From Halisarca cf. caerulea (taxonomy: Eukaryota; Porifera; Demospongiae; Chondrillida; Halisarcidae), in contig CAUJGJ010000434.1 in the NCBI GenBank assembly GCA_963170055.1, positions 1,004,117-1,014,116 of the forward strand: DNA of 10,000 bases, given 5' to 3'. The position numbers and the translations under genes were made by a program. Positions within the stretch are counted from its first letter, which is position 1, and each line of letters starts with the position of its first letter. The notes beneath the pieces are model-generated. The model ran no database searches, was not told the DNA's origin, and was given only the letters and a program-made list of their open reading frames with translations. This document shows, one piece after another, positions 1 through 7,570 of the stretch.

Positions 1-77
1 CAAAATTTTGATAGCATCGAATGAAATCACTGGAAACCACAATAGTGCAAAGCAACCAAGCTACATTATGTTTATAT

Positions 78-198
78 ATAGGTCACTACACGCTCCAAGG
101 GAGGTATCGTGTTTACCGCTCGAGCTTTGCAGGCGCAAAGCGCCTGAAGGCGAGTGCAGTAATTACAATACCTCCCTCGTAGGCATGTAGTAGCCTAT
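78..198. repeat. Long imperfect palindrome / fold-back element
   Basis: The two halves are reverse complements around a centre at base 138. The core is AGGCGC-AAA-GCGCCT (131-145). Further out, agggaggtat (98-107) pairs with atacctccct (168-177), and ataggtcactaca (78-90) pairs with tgtagtagcctat (186-198) with few mismatches. The arms are about 60 bases each and could form one long hairpin. This is typical of a fold-back MITE, though a structured RNA is possible. No protein-coding content is supported. A target-site duplication was not established. Confidence 0.7.
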
Positions 199-839
199 TT
201 ATCACTAAACAAACACTCCAACAGCTCCTAGAAGAGGATCCATTTGCTGAATTCCTTCTCCAGGTGTTTCAGGGTGTCAATATACATACATAAGAATATC
301 TTGACGAAGAATAAAAAAATCGATTTCAATGTGTACGGATGAAATGGTTTTGAAGAGCTTAGTTGCGGGTTATGTACGCACATTTTCAACTTTCAGACTG
401 TAGTTTTTGGAGAAAAGGTCTCTGGACATCGTTAATCTTTTTTTAAAGCCTGCGAGAAGCTTCCTGCTTTTGAGAAAGCTTCCGAAAAGCAAGGGCACTG
501 CAAAGCTTTTACAAGGCACTTGTTATTATTTTTAGCCTACAGTTGGTTGCATGCGGTCCGTCACTTCATACACTTGATTGATTTGCATGACAGTAAGAAA
601 TCTTTTGTCTGTGCACATGAACGGATGAAAACTATAATGTTTACTGCCCGAGTGGTTCCTTTGATGTATGTTGTCATCAGGCGATAAATGTAATTTCTAA
701 ACTGATGCACTGTATATAACATCAAAGGTTAACATTCTGGTAAGTTTGACAATGTCTGCTTCAAACAGATACTGTTGTAATGTGATCTGCATTGTTCTAT
801 GCTATGGCAGTGCTGGGAAAATACAGATCTTTGTGGTTA
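199..839. other. Non-coding stretch, no gene seen
   Basis: No open frame with convincing splice sites or protein character was found on either strand. There are several AAGCTT-containing short repeats around 452-520, including a small hairpin (tgctttt 465-471 with aaaagca 485-491). It is probably intergenic or upstream sequence. Confidence 0.5.
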
Positions 840-917
840 GCATGTGGGACATGTCCAGATTTGTTATGATAGTGCTCCTCAGTCTGCATTGGTGATAAAA
901 TGTAATTCTTAAGCGCC

Positions 918-925
918 TATAAAAT
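918..925 (+). promoter_or_regulatory. Candidate TATA box
   Basis: TATAAAAT lies 181 bases before the ATG at 1106 in otherwise mixed sequence. A bZIP/C-EBP-like string TGACGTTGCAAT follows at 996-1007. Both are short motifs that occur by chance in AT-rich DNA, and no transcript start is visible, so this is only a candidate promoter for the doubtful first exon. Confidence 0.2.
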
Positions 926-1105
926 ATCAGTCACACAGTTATATCGTGATTCTTGCTGATATTCGCGTGTATACGAAGGCCAGATCCGTGTTCAGTGACG
1001 TTGCAATCGTCGCTTCTGGTTTGTCACACACTCGCATGTGATCCAACTTGATGTTCTTCAGAAGCTTAGTTTTCTTTTGAGTGCAACACACAGAATCGCT
1101 GAGGA

Positions 1106-1213
1106 ATGGTTTCGTTACTTCGTATTGGGAATTCACTACACAACTCAACTTTCAATGCATGGGAAATTGTACTTCCCTTCATGTCCGAAGTTATGACGTT
1201 GGAATTTTTGTTG
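1106..1213 (+). CDS. Doubtful 5' coding exon (36 codons)
   Basis: An ATG with purine at -3 and G at +4 opens a 36-codon frame starting MVSLLRIGNS. An in-frame TGA lies two codons upstream. The frame reaches TTG|GTAAGC, a good donor, in phase 0, which would splice cleanly to the phase-0 exon at 1842. The peptide has no recognisable domain and no obvious signal peptide. The frame also stays open past the donor to 1396, so the donor may be fortuitous. The segment lies inside an inverted-repeat-bounded block. The alternative is that translation of the CARD gene starts at the ATG at 1881, which has a better context (AACATGG). Confidence 0.22.
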
Positions 1214-1674
1214 GTAAGCCCTGTTTTGTCATTACTCGGGTTTCGTAAAGAGCTGCTAGATCCCGTGCATGGAGGTTTTAGTACATCTTCTGGTATAGTG
1301 TTATACCAGCTTACTCATCCTTGGGGTGTTCCTGTGCCTTGCACCCAAGCGATTTCAGTCTCAAGTAGGGGTCAGCAAACTGGTCATATTTCATAAATGA
1401 AGGACAGAGAGCCTTCGAAACGGTTATTAGAAAGTTCGAGTGCTGTTCTCTTGGAAAAGTGTTTTAAGTAATCCTTCTCGGAGCCACACAGGCTGAGAAC
1501 AAACCTTCAGAAAATCGACGTAAATATCACACCTATCAATTAGCCTGGACATGTCCCACATGCGTTTGGTTTGTTAAATTGACAAAAGGAAATTAGACAA
1601 TCAACTCATTGGCGCCCGTTTTCAATGCAAGTGAATCGTAAGGGGGGCGAAAAACTATCTTTTGCATCAGTTTA

Positions 1675-1696
1675 GAGGCCGGTTATAACCCGCCTC
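1675..1696. promoter_or_regulatory. 22-base near-perfect palindrome
   Basis: GAGGC, then GGTTATAACC, then GCCTC form a palindrome with one mismatched pair (C1680 with C1691). It lies about 150 bases upstream of the first well-supported exon. It could be a dimeric protein binding site or a remnant of an inverted-repeat element. No known factor is assigned. Confidence 0.3.
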
Positions 1697-1841
1697 CTTG
1701 TTGTATGTCATTAATAATCACAACGCCCGAGGGCCCGAACCCAATATATATATGATATATATATATAATCTACCGAATGGATTTAAGTTAAAACCTAATA
1801 ATATTACGTGTGTCTGTATTATGTATATACTTGACATACAG

Positions 1842-1973
1842 ATATCAAGTGAAGATGAAAAACAGTTACATCATGTCAACATGGACCAAATGGTCCCAGA
1901 GTTCAGCACCAGCAATGTACCAGGAACCGAACCTTTCCCAGAGTCACCAGACTCTCATTTAATTTGTAAAACT
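1842..1973 (+). CDS. CARD gene exon 1: acidic N-terminal segment
   Basis: The acceptor is ttgacatacag and the donor is ACT|GTGAGT. The exon has 44 codons, phase 0 at both ends. The protein begins ISSEDEKQLH and contains MDQMVPE and TEPFPESPDS. The motif SSEDE and the MDQ.VPE and TEPFP..PDS strings are conserved in the duplicate at 5003-5128, which supports the coding frame. The internal ATG at 1881 (GTCAACATGGACC) has A at -3 and G at +4 and is also conserved in the duplicate, so it is the best visible start codon. If it is used, the first 13 codons would be 5' leader. Confidence 0.7.
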
Positions 1974-2056
1974 GTGAGTCAATACACATTTCATTTTATA
2001 TGTGAACAATGTGATTATATATGGTATATTATAATCTGCATGATGTTCTTGATACA

Positions 2057-2100
<44 letters not shown>

Positions 2101-3788
2101 GTTCCAGTGCATCATTTCGAAGCTTAAATTGTGGCGGACTATTATTATTATTATAGTGACTATATAATTAGTATATTAAATTTTCATAAACATTATTTTG
2201 TGTACAGACTTCCAGAAGTGACAGACTGAGTGATGATCTCGAGCATTCGGATAACGCTGACCAAGACCCAATGGTGTCTGAAAATAGCAGCAATGCACCT
2301 GAGAATGAAGCCTTTGTTGATGAAAGTGAAGTAAGTAACCCACGTGTGCAGTGTAAGATCAATAATTAAGTAGTGTGTACCTACATCGTATGCTTCTGTT
2401 GCTTAAATTTACACTATTTCCTGTTTTGTCAGCAGCCAATGTCAGAGCCTATGAGAAAGGCTGTCAATGCTCAAAGACCTCAACTGTCACGGAAGGTTAT
2501 CTGGGAAAATATCAAGATTGAACTACATGTGGATGCTGGGGGTTTTCTGAATGATGACGAAGAGGAAGAGATTGATGCATGTAAAACTAACAAAGAGAAG
2601 ATGAACCTTGTACTAAAATACCTCCGGACAAAAAATAAGAAAGCTTTCACATCATTTTGTGGAGCATTGGTGTCTTCAGGTTATCATTATTTTGCATTGA
2701 AGCTAAGTGAAGAAGCAGGTGTCAACATTGGAAGAACAATGGGTAAGGTCATGTAACAATATTGTATGTACATATATACACAGTAGAAACAGTACGTGTC
2801 ATATCCATATTACATTGTTTTCATCAGCTCAAAGACAAATGAACACAGGAAAAGATATAAGCAAGAAAAAAAGTGGCTATGACTGGGAACCTGTCCTTAC
2901 TTCCTTACGTGAACCATATAACAAAGTTTGGAGTCCTTTCCAGAAATTCATCCTTGAAGCTTCTGATAACACCTTTTATGCAGTTAGAGGTGACTATCTA
3001 ACGTCTTTCGCTGTGAAACAAAAGGTCTCTCGTTTCTCCAAACTTGTTCCCATGAAACGTATAGAATTTCTGGAGCATGCTAGAATGAACACAACTTTTT
3101 TTGATATAAGAGTAGTTCGTGACATTGCCTTCGGCGAGCACTGCAAAAGTTCTGCTCTCACTGAAGCTGTGCAGAATTATGAAGCCCTTCTTAAGCCCTT
3201 GATGTCGACTGCCATTCATGACCTGACTGACAGGTGTAAGGTGAAACCCATCAGTGAGGATTCCCGTGAAGGCGCTTACAAGCTCGTTCTGAGGTTTCCT
3301 GATGACGCCAATGTGCAGGATCTTTATGACGCAAAAGCCTACTTGGAGAAACGCCTTGAAATTGAAGAGGCAAAGCTGTTAGCCTTTGACTTCGGATGTA
3401 TTTTGGTATACTTCGAGATCTCTTGCTCACCTGACCAGCTTGAGGCTCTGTGGGAGAAGTTTACTGCCCATTCGGAGCAGTGGGAAGATCTCGGAATCGA
3501 TGGAGCATATCTCGTTAACCACTGGTCCTGGGAAGCTAAGGTACATTGTAGGTACAGCATGCATCTTTTGTTATCATGATATTTAATAATATTGTTGTTC
3601 ATAATAATTATTATGATATCTCATTTGACTCTTAGGAGACACCACCATCTTGTGCTTTAGTTCGAAAGAGAACCCCATCTCAAACAGGAGGTCCTGTGTG
3701 CAAGTTTTCCGAATCACGATCCACTGACATGCACAGTATGCAATTGGGGCATATGGAAGATGGAGACCAAAGTGACCATAGCTGCCAA
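1842..3788 (+). CDS. CARD-domain protein gene, five linked exons (gene-level entry)
   Basis: The model joins 1842-1973, 2208-2330, 2433-2742, 2828-3540 and 3636-3788, giving about 477 codons with no stop. All introns are GT-AG: after exons 1, 2 and 4 in phase 0, after exon 3 in phase 1. Residues 1-85 are acidic and Ser/Asp/Glu-rich. Residues about 106-180 form a CARD, a death-fold six-helix bundle that binds other CARDs in immune and apoptotic complexes. Residues 189-426 are a long region with no family I can name firmly, and 427-477 are a polar tail. No protease, nucleotide-binding, kinase or membrane segment is visible, so the product looks like a soluble adaptor. The true start is unsettled: ATG at 1881 has an excellent context, or a further upstream exon exists. 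The last exon has a donor (CAA|GTATGT) but otherwise reads to TGA at 3819-3821, so the gene may end there or continue to the exons at 7911 and beyond. The CARD is firm; the full architecture is inference. Confidence 0.75.
2061..2098. repeat. (TA)19 microsatellite in intron 1
   Basis: An uninterrupted TA run of 38 bases lies in the intron between the first two CARD-gene exons. The preceding sequence gatacagctt is shared with the duplicate locus at about 5189, where the TA expansion is absent, so the tract grew after duplication or was lost in the copy. Confidence 0.9.
2208..2330 (+). CDS. CARD gene exon 2: acidic linker
   Basis: The acceptor is ttttgtgtacag and the donor is GAA|GTAAGT. The exon has 41 codons, phase 0 at both ends. 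The peptide (TSRSDRLSDD...AFVDESE) is rich in Asp, Glu, Ser and Asn and is probably disordered. It has no domain. A diverged copy is at 5299-5416. The neighbouring introns are also alike between the two loci, which supports these boundaries. Confidence 0.72.
2433..2742 (+). CDS. CARD gene exon 3: CARD domain
   Basis: The exon encodes about 103 residues. From KVIWENIKIELHVDAGGFLN through the final helix SGYHYFALKLSEEAG it follows the CARD pattern: a first helix ending in Leu/Val, the FLNDDEEEEIDA turn and helix (compare 'VLT.EE.E.I' in known CARDs), KTNKEKMNLVLKYL for the third and fourth helices, then KAFTSFCGALVSSGYHYFAL, which closely matches the 'kAF..FC.AL..tG...La..L' signature of caspase-recruitment domains. 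CARDs bind each other in inflammasome, apoptosome and NF-kB signalling complexes. The domain is held in one exon. The donor is ATGG|GTAAGG (phase 1). The acceptor is a tandem NAGNAG (cagcag at 2430-2435), so the first Gln may be optional. A mutated remnant of the start of this exon is at 5485. Confidence 0.85.
2828..3540 (+). CDS. CARD gene exon 4: long region, possible TRADD-N-like fold
   Basis: The exon runs from ttttcatcag to AAG|GTACAT and completes a phase-1 codon, giving 237 further codons. The first half (YDWEPVLTSL, then FILEASDNTFYAVRGDYLTS, FAVKQKVSRFSKL) has mixed helix and strand character and I do not recognise it. The second half alternates strand, helix and strand: AYKLVLRFPDD, then a helix DAKAYLEKRLEIEEAKLLAF, then GCILVYFEISCSPDQLEALW and a final helix. 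The pattern 'L..L..G.i.V.F.i....L..L' recalls the small TRADD-N-like alpha/beta domain found in some metazoan death-domain proteins. That match is by eye only. Codon use is ordinary for the locus. No catalytic motif or transmembrane helix is visible. Confidence 0.75.
3636..3788 (+). CDS. CARD gene exon 5: polar tail
   Basis: The acceptor is tttgactcttag. The exon has 51 codons (ETPPSCALVRKRTPSQ...DGDQSDHSCQ), polar with Ser, Thr and Cys, with no domain seen. It starts in phase 0, matching the previous exon. It can end at CAA|GTATGT (phase 0), a good donor. Without splicing it runs 10 codons further to TGA at 3819-3821, giving a natural C-terminus. No AATAAA lies close downstream; the first clear one is at 4968-4973. 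This favours splicing onward, but does not prove it. Confidence 0.6.
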
Positions 3789-3923
3789 GTATGTTCATGT
3801 GCCAACCCTTGGCACTCATGAGTTAACTGTGGATTTTGTCTTTGATTGGTCCAAAGCCACATGCAATGTACATAAATTGTCCATACATTACTCATCTTAT
3901 AGAGCACTGCCATGGTTCTTTAA

Positions 3924-3925
<2 letters not shown>

Positions 3926-3977
<52 letters not shown>

Positions 3978-3982
3978 TGTGC
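3926..3982. repeat. (TG)n microsatellite
   Basis: About 24 TG units run to 3974, followed by a short imperfect tail (ttgtgtg). Apparent frames rich in Cys and Val here are artefacts of the repeat. Confidence 0.95.
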
Positions 3983-4505
3983 CCAGTTGGTGTGAGGGGC
4001 TGGTTAGTAATCTCTTTTAAGAGCTTAAGCCTGTTGCCAGCAGGTGGTGCTTTTGGAAGGATGTAAACTGGAACACTCAGCTACTTACAGGTGAAATCAT
4101 ACCTGTCAGCCTCAGCCACCTGTCAGCCTCAGCCTCAGCCACTGGAAACATTGGGTATTTCTTTATCAGACTCTTAGCAGGGTGCTGGTCATTGGCTGGT
4201 GCCCTAGATACTATTAGCCTGGATATTACTGAGTTTAGGGTTGGGAATCACTGCTGCTGTGAGTTAGGTGGACATGCCACCGCTCTTCAGCTGCAACCCA
4301 GCCCTACCCATCTCGTGGGGCTTGCAACCCCTGATTGCACGAGGGGGCCATCAGGGATGGTGGGGCAGCTGGGCCCATATCCAGTGGGTCTCTCCCTCAC
4401 TGATGATCTGGTGGCTCGCCCCCCAGTTGGGTCCCTTTGGGGGCCCAACAAGGGGGCCACAATATAGCCCGCATTGCAGCCTGTGGCATTACAAGTTACA
4501 AGTTA

Positions 4506-4508
<3 letters not shown>
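3983..4508. other. GC-rich block between two TG tracts, possible mobile element
   Basis: No gene is recognised. Bases about 4180-4490 are visibly richer in G and C (many gggg and cccc runs) than the rest of the window. A 17-base unit, acctgtcagcctcagcc, is tandemly repeated at 4101-4117 and 4118-4134 and partly again after. ACAAGTT is repeated just before the next TG tract (4491-4508). The block is flanked on both sides by TG microsatellites, and cagttgg occurs at both ends (3984 and about 4422), as might happen if a repeat element with a TG tail inserted or duplicated. No target-site duplication was found. Confidence 0.35.
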
Positions 4509-4557
<49 letters not shown>

Positions 4558-4593
4558 TGCGTGTACATGTACATGTATGTGTGTGTATATATA

Positions 4594-4661
<68 letters not shown>

Positions 4662-4769
4662 ATGTGTGTGTGTGTGTGTATGTATGTGCGTGTACATGTG
4701 TGTGTGCGTGTGTGTGTATGTGTGTGTGTGTGTGTGTATGTGTGTGTATGTGTGTGTATGTGTGTGTGT

Positions 4770-4819
<50 letters not shown>

Positions 4820-4918
4820 GTGTGTGGGTGGGTGTGCATGTGTGTGTGTGTACGTGTATATGTGTATGTATGTGTGTGTTTTCATGTGTGTGTGTGCAAC
4901 TGAGTGTGTTTGTGTGTA
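4509..4918. repeat. Compound TG/TATG/CG-interrupted microsatellite, about 410 bases
   Basis: Long pure TG runs (4509-4555, about 4597-4660 and 4783-4813) alternate with tatg, tacg and gcg interruptions. The opposite strand is CA-rich. Alternating purine-pyrimidine tracts of this length can adopt Z-DNA. The many long frames across it, Cys-Val on one strand and Thr-His on the other, are not genes. Confidence 0.95.
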
Positions 4919-5002
4919 TATGCATAAATGCATCTGTGCGTGTACATATTTTATACTGCATGACTGGAATAAAACCCGTATCTTGATATAATTGACATGC
5001 AG

Positions 5003-5545
5003 GTATCAAGTGAAGATGAGGAAGAACTGTTTAGTCTTGTCAACATGGACCAAACGGTCCCTGAACCCAGCAGGTTCATCAGAGATGTGCTAGAAACTGA
5101 ACCTTTCCCAAACTTACCAGACTCTGCTGTAAGTAAATATATTATGCGTTTCAGTTTTTAGCAATATTATAATACATGATGGTTTGATACAGCTTTGTAT
5201 ATTCTGCTGATTCCAAAACTTGACTGACTTTATAGCGGCTATAATATAATTCATAATAATAATTACTATTGAATCATCATTTTCTTTATTATGTGCAGAC
5301 TTCCACAAGTGTCAATGATGAGCAGTTGGATGATAAAAAGGTGGGCCCAATGGTCTCTGAATGCAGAGATGATGCACCTTGTAACAAGGTCTTTATTGAT
5401 GATAATAGTAAATAATCCACCTTAACAGTGATCTAGGAATACATGCCTACACCATAATATTATGCTTCACTAGCTTGTCACCAGCCAATGGCAGACTCTA
5501 TGAGAAAGCCAGACTGAGTGTATGCATGCTCAAAGACCTCATTTG
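5003..5545 (+). pseudogene. Partial, decayed duplicate of CARD gene exons 1-3
   Basis: Three segments align with the intact gene in the same order. Segment 5003-5128 matches exon 1: 42 open codons starting VSSEDEEELF, a good acceptor (gacatgcag), donor GCT|GTAAGT, and in-frame two-codon indels. Segment 5299-5416 matches exon 2 but runs into TAA at 5413-5415 and has lost the GTAAGT donor (now A|GTAAAT, a 2-base shift). Segment 5485-5545 matches the start of exon 3 (CCAATG...CTATGAGAAAG) but meets TGA at 5515-5517 and dissolves into a tgcatgcatgc tract before the CARD. Intron sequence also matches, for example gatgGTTTGATACAGCTTTG against the intron-1 copy. The CARD itself is missing here. The first exon could still be used as an alternative coding exon, because it is open and phase 0-0. 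Confidence 0.7.
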
Positions 5546-6689
5546 CATGCATGCATGGGTGCGTGCATGCGCTGGTGTGTATGTGTTTTGTTTCCTAAGG
5601 AACACACAAGTTTTAGCCCTGTCCTTTGTCAGCTACCTCATAAAGTTTCAGAGTTCCAAAGTATCATTTACATCACCATGTTTTATAAAGAAAGTTGGTT
5701 TGTGAACTTTTGTCATCTTCTCATATATTATGTAGTCACACCAATGTCAGGTGACCACGTTCATAACATTTCATTCTGCTTTAAAAGGTTCTAACAAATG
5801 GTATAGCTATCTTTTCCCCACTTGGGCTTTTGATATTCTTATTTGTTCCTGCAATGTGCAGGTTCTAGCAAATTTAGAGAGGACAAAAAGAATATGACAA
5901 TTACATTGTGAGCTACATGACCAATCCACTCAAATTTCCTAATGTGATACTTTTCACTCTTAAACCGTCATCTATGGTATGCCCTAAAGTGCCCAAAATT
6001 TACATAATATTTATAGCGTCTAACTATGGTATGCCCAAAGCACCCACGAAAAGGAGGGAAATTTAAACAATGATCGTTTTGTGTGCTACATATAGCTTCA
6101 ATCCTATATTATTTTTACATCATTGGAAAGGCTTAGCCTAAAAATAGTTCTTTCTAAAGATAGTAAGATAACATAGGTCAAGTTTTTATACGGAGGCTCG
6201 CAAAGGATAGAAAAAAAAGGAGTCATGGAGATGACATGCATATAGGTGCAGTATGTGCAGTGTGAATTATTGCCTCAACTGTTTCCAGGCTCATCTACCA
6301 ACAAATTTGCACAGATAGACAATAACATGGAACACAAATTGTACATTTTGCACAGTTGCACTGTAATCCGATGCTTTGATTTTCGTGCGTTGTTGTACTT
6401 CTTCTTTACCGTTTACTTGTTCTTCCTTGATAATATCTCTGAAGGATGGCAGTTTTTGGCACACAAGGTTGAAGAAGGCCTTAAATAACTAAAACTGGTA
6501 ATGCACGAAATTGGGCGAGAAAGTTCTTTACGATTTTCCACAATTAAGTAAATTTTCTGCCAAAACGTTCCCAGTACAAGGATAGAGGGTGCTTATTTAC
6601 CATAAATGGAGGGTTAAATGCATTTCTTTAAACAATTCTTAAAAGTGAAATGCCCCCTAGCTGGCTATGGTGTGCATAAACCCTATTTG
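5546..6689. other. Non-coding stretch with short repeats
   Basis: No convincing exon was found. Bases about 5610-5660 weakly resemble the start of CARD-gene exon 4 (cctgtcctt...aaagttt...agt) and may be its eroded copy. A short direct repeat, ctatggtatgccc-taaagtgccc at 5972-5994 and ctatggtatgcccaaagcaccc at 6024-6045, lies in the middle. An 80-codon open frame at 6246-6488 has no splice or domain support. Confidence 0.45.
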
Positions 6690-6960
6690 TTGTATAACTA
6701 TGGAATGTTTGTCACTGTTTATTCCATACTTTAGCATGTATATATACACACACACACACACAAACATGTTCGAGGAGTGTACATTGAAACCACTGAGTGC
6801 ATTCATGCATGTATTTCTCCGGAACCATTTTTAGCACTAGGTATCTTGTACATTTTCATAGAAACAGATGGATGATGCATGTGCTATACGTTCTGCTTTG
6901 ATACAGATGAGAGCAGCAATATTTAAGGTACTGTATGATGTGCTACTACTATGAGTTGGT
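6690..6960 (+). pseudogene. Older copy of the intron and exon segment at 8440-9240
   Basis: atggaatgtttgtcactgttt (near 6700) matches atggaaagtttgtcactgtct (near 8445). attgaaaccactgagtgcattcatg (6783 on) matches attgaaaccattgagtgtattcatg (8857 on). ggtatcttgta follows in both. After the acceptor-like gatacag at 6906, only a short stub remains of the exon at 8946-9173. The donor side, aag|gtactgtatgatgtgctactactatg, matches cag|gtgcagtgtgatgtactgctactatg. Most of the exon is therefore deleted here. A CA run (6747-6762) is private to this copy. Confidence 0.6.
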
Positions 6961-7194
6961 TTTGTGATATGTATACTATAAGACATTGTACTTGCCTGTA
7001 TGTGTAAACAGTGTATATATTATTATTATGCATGCATATATGTACTATGATATTATAATATTGTCATGAACTCCAACTGACCTGGATTATACTGTAAAAT
7101 TTAAATGTGTATTGGTTTGTTGTTAGCTATACATGTCAACATTCACTCTGTATTATACCTATCTTGATGTGAATTTTCCTGCCATTTACAAGCT
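6961..7194. other. AT-rich non-coding spacer
   Basis: Nothing coding is seen. It contains tattattatgcatgcatatatg and a 12-base perfect palindrome ATATTATAATAT at 7050-7061. It separates two fragments of the duplicated block. Confidence 0.5.
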
Positions 7195-7570
7195 GCTATT
7201 TCCTCCAAGTACATAACTGGTAATCTACTTTTAGCAGTGTGTTACCAAGATCTCTAGTCCCAGGTTGGAGAATTTTGTCAACAGCCAACAAAGTATACTG
7301 TATTAACCTTTTGTGCATGGACAGGCCTCTATAGTGTGTACAAGGATCATCCACCTGTCTACAATGGCCAGTGTGCATGCATGGGCTACTCCATATTCCA
7401 TCTCAGTGATGTTGAGGCACCTCTTATTCGGACCACCTGTTCACAGGAACCCCTGTTTTGACCCTTACAGACAAGTCATGTAACTTGTTACTAACCATGC
7501 ATCCTTAAAAAGTCAACCCTCAACAGCTAGATGCTATTGCAGTCTATACTATATTAATGGCGTACACTGA
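7195..7570 (+). pseudogene. Decayed copy of the exon at 7911-8198 and its intron
   Basis: The right part (about 7420-7570) clearly matches intron sequence at 8215-8400. Examples are ggaccacctgttcacaggaacccctgttttgaccctta against ggaccactggtatacaggaaccactattttggccctta, and aaccatg...agtcaaccct..aacagcta...gatgctattgc against the same order of words. The left part resembles the exon itself only loosely (ggttggagaattttgt; attccatctcagtgatgttgaggcacc). The donor GTAAGT is not preserved and no frame stays open, so it is read as a dead exon copy. Confidence 0.5.

Larger units (their letters stand above)
840..1563. repeat. 724-base segment bounded by a 19-base inverted repeat
   Basis: gcatgtgggacatgtccag at 840-858 recurs exactly in reverse complement at 1545-1563. 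Similarity seems to continue weakly inward (ttatgatag versus rc taattgatagg). Such arms could be the ends of a non-autonomous DNA transposon, but no target-site duplication is evident outside them. Each arm contains GGACATGTCC (847-856 and 1547-1556), which matches the p53-family decamer RRRCWWGYYY exactly. The segment includes the candidate TATA box and candidate first exon, which weakens the case for that exon. Confidence 0.55.

Noticed and set aside
455..485. Heat-shock-element-like GAAgcTTC words
   Set aside because: Only two correctly spaced units are present, and the third GAA/TTC spacing is wrong.
939..1148. Minus-strand 69-codon frame over the putative promoter and first exon
   Set aside because: It has no recognisable domain and no supporting splice or promoter signal.
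2998..3602. Minus-strand frames over exon 4
   Set aside because: They are antisense shadows of a well-supported coding exon.
3760..4066. Open frames of about 80 codons overlapping exon 5 and the first TG tract
   Set aside because: They lie in frames other than the exon's and depend on the TG repeat for half of their length.
4474..5009. Several long open frames on both strands rich in Cys-Val or Thr-His
   Set aside because: They are translations of the TG/CA microsatellite, open in all frames because the repeat contains no stop codons.
6246..6488. 80-codon frame with a hydrophobic stretch (LLYFFFTVYLFFLD)
   Set aside because: It has no domain, no matching splice sites and no paralogous support. 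A T-rich stretch readily yields Phe/Leu runs.
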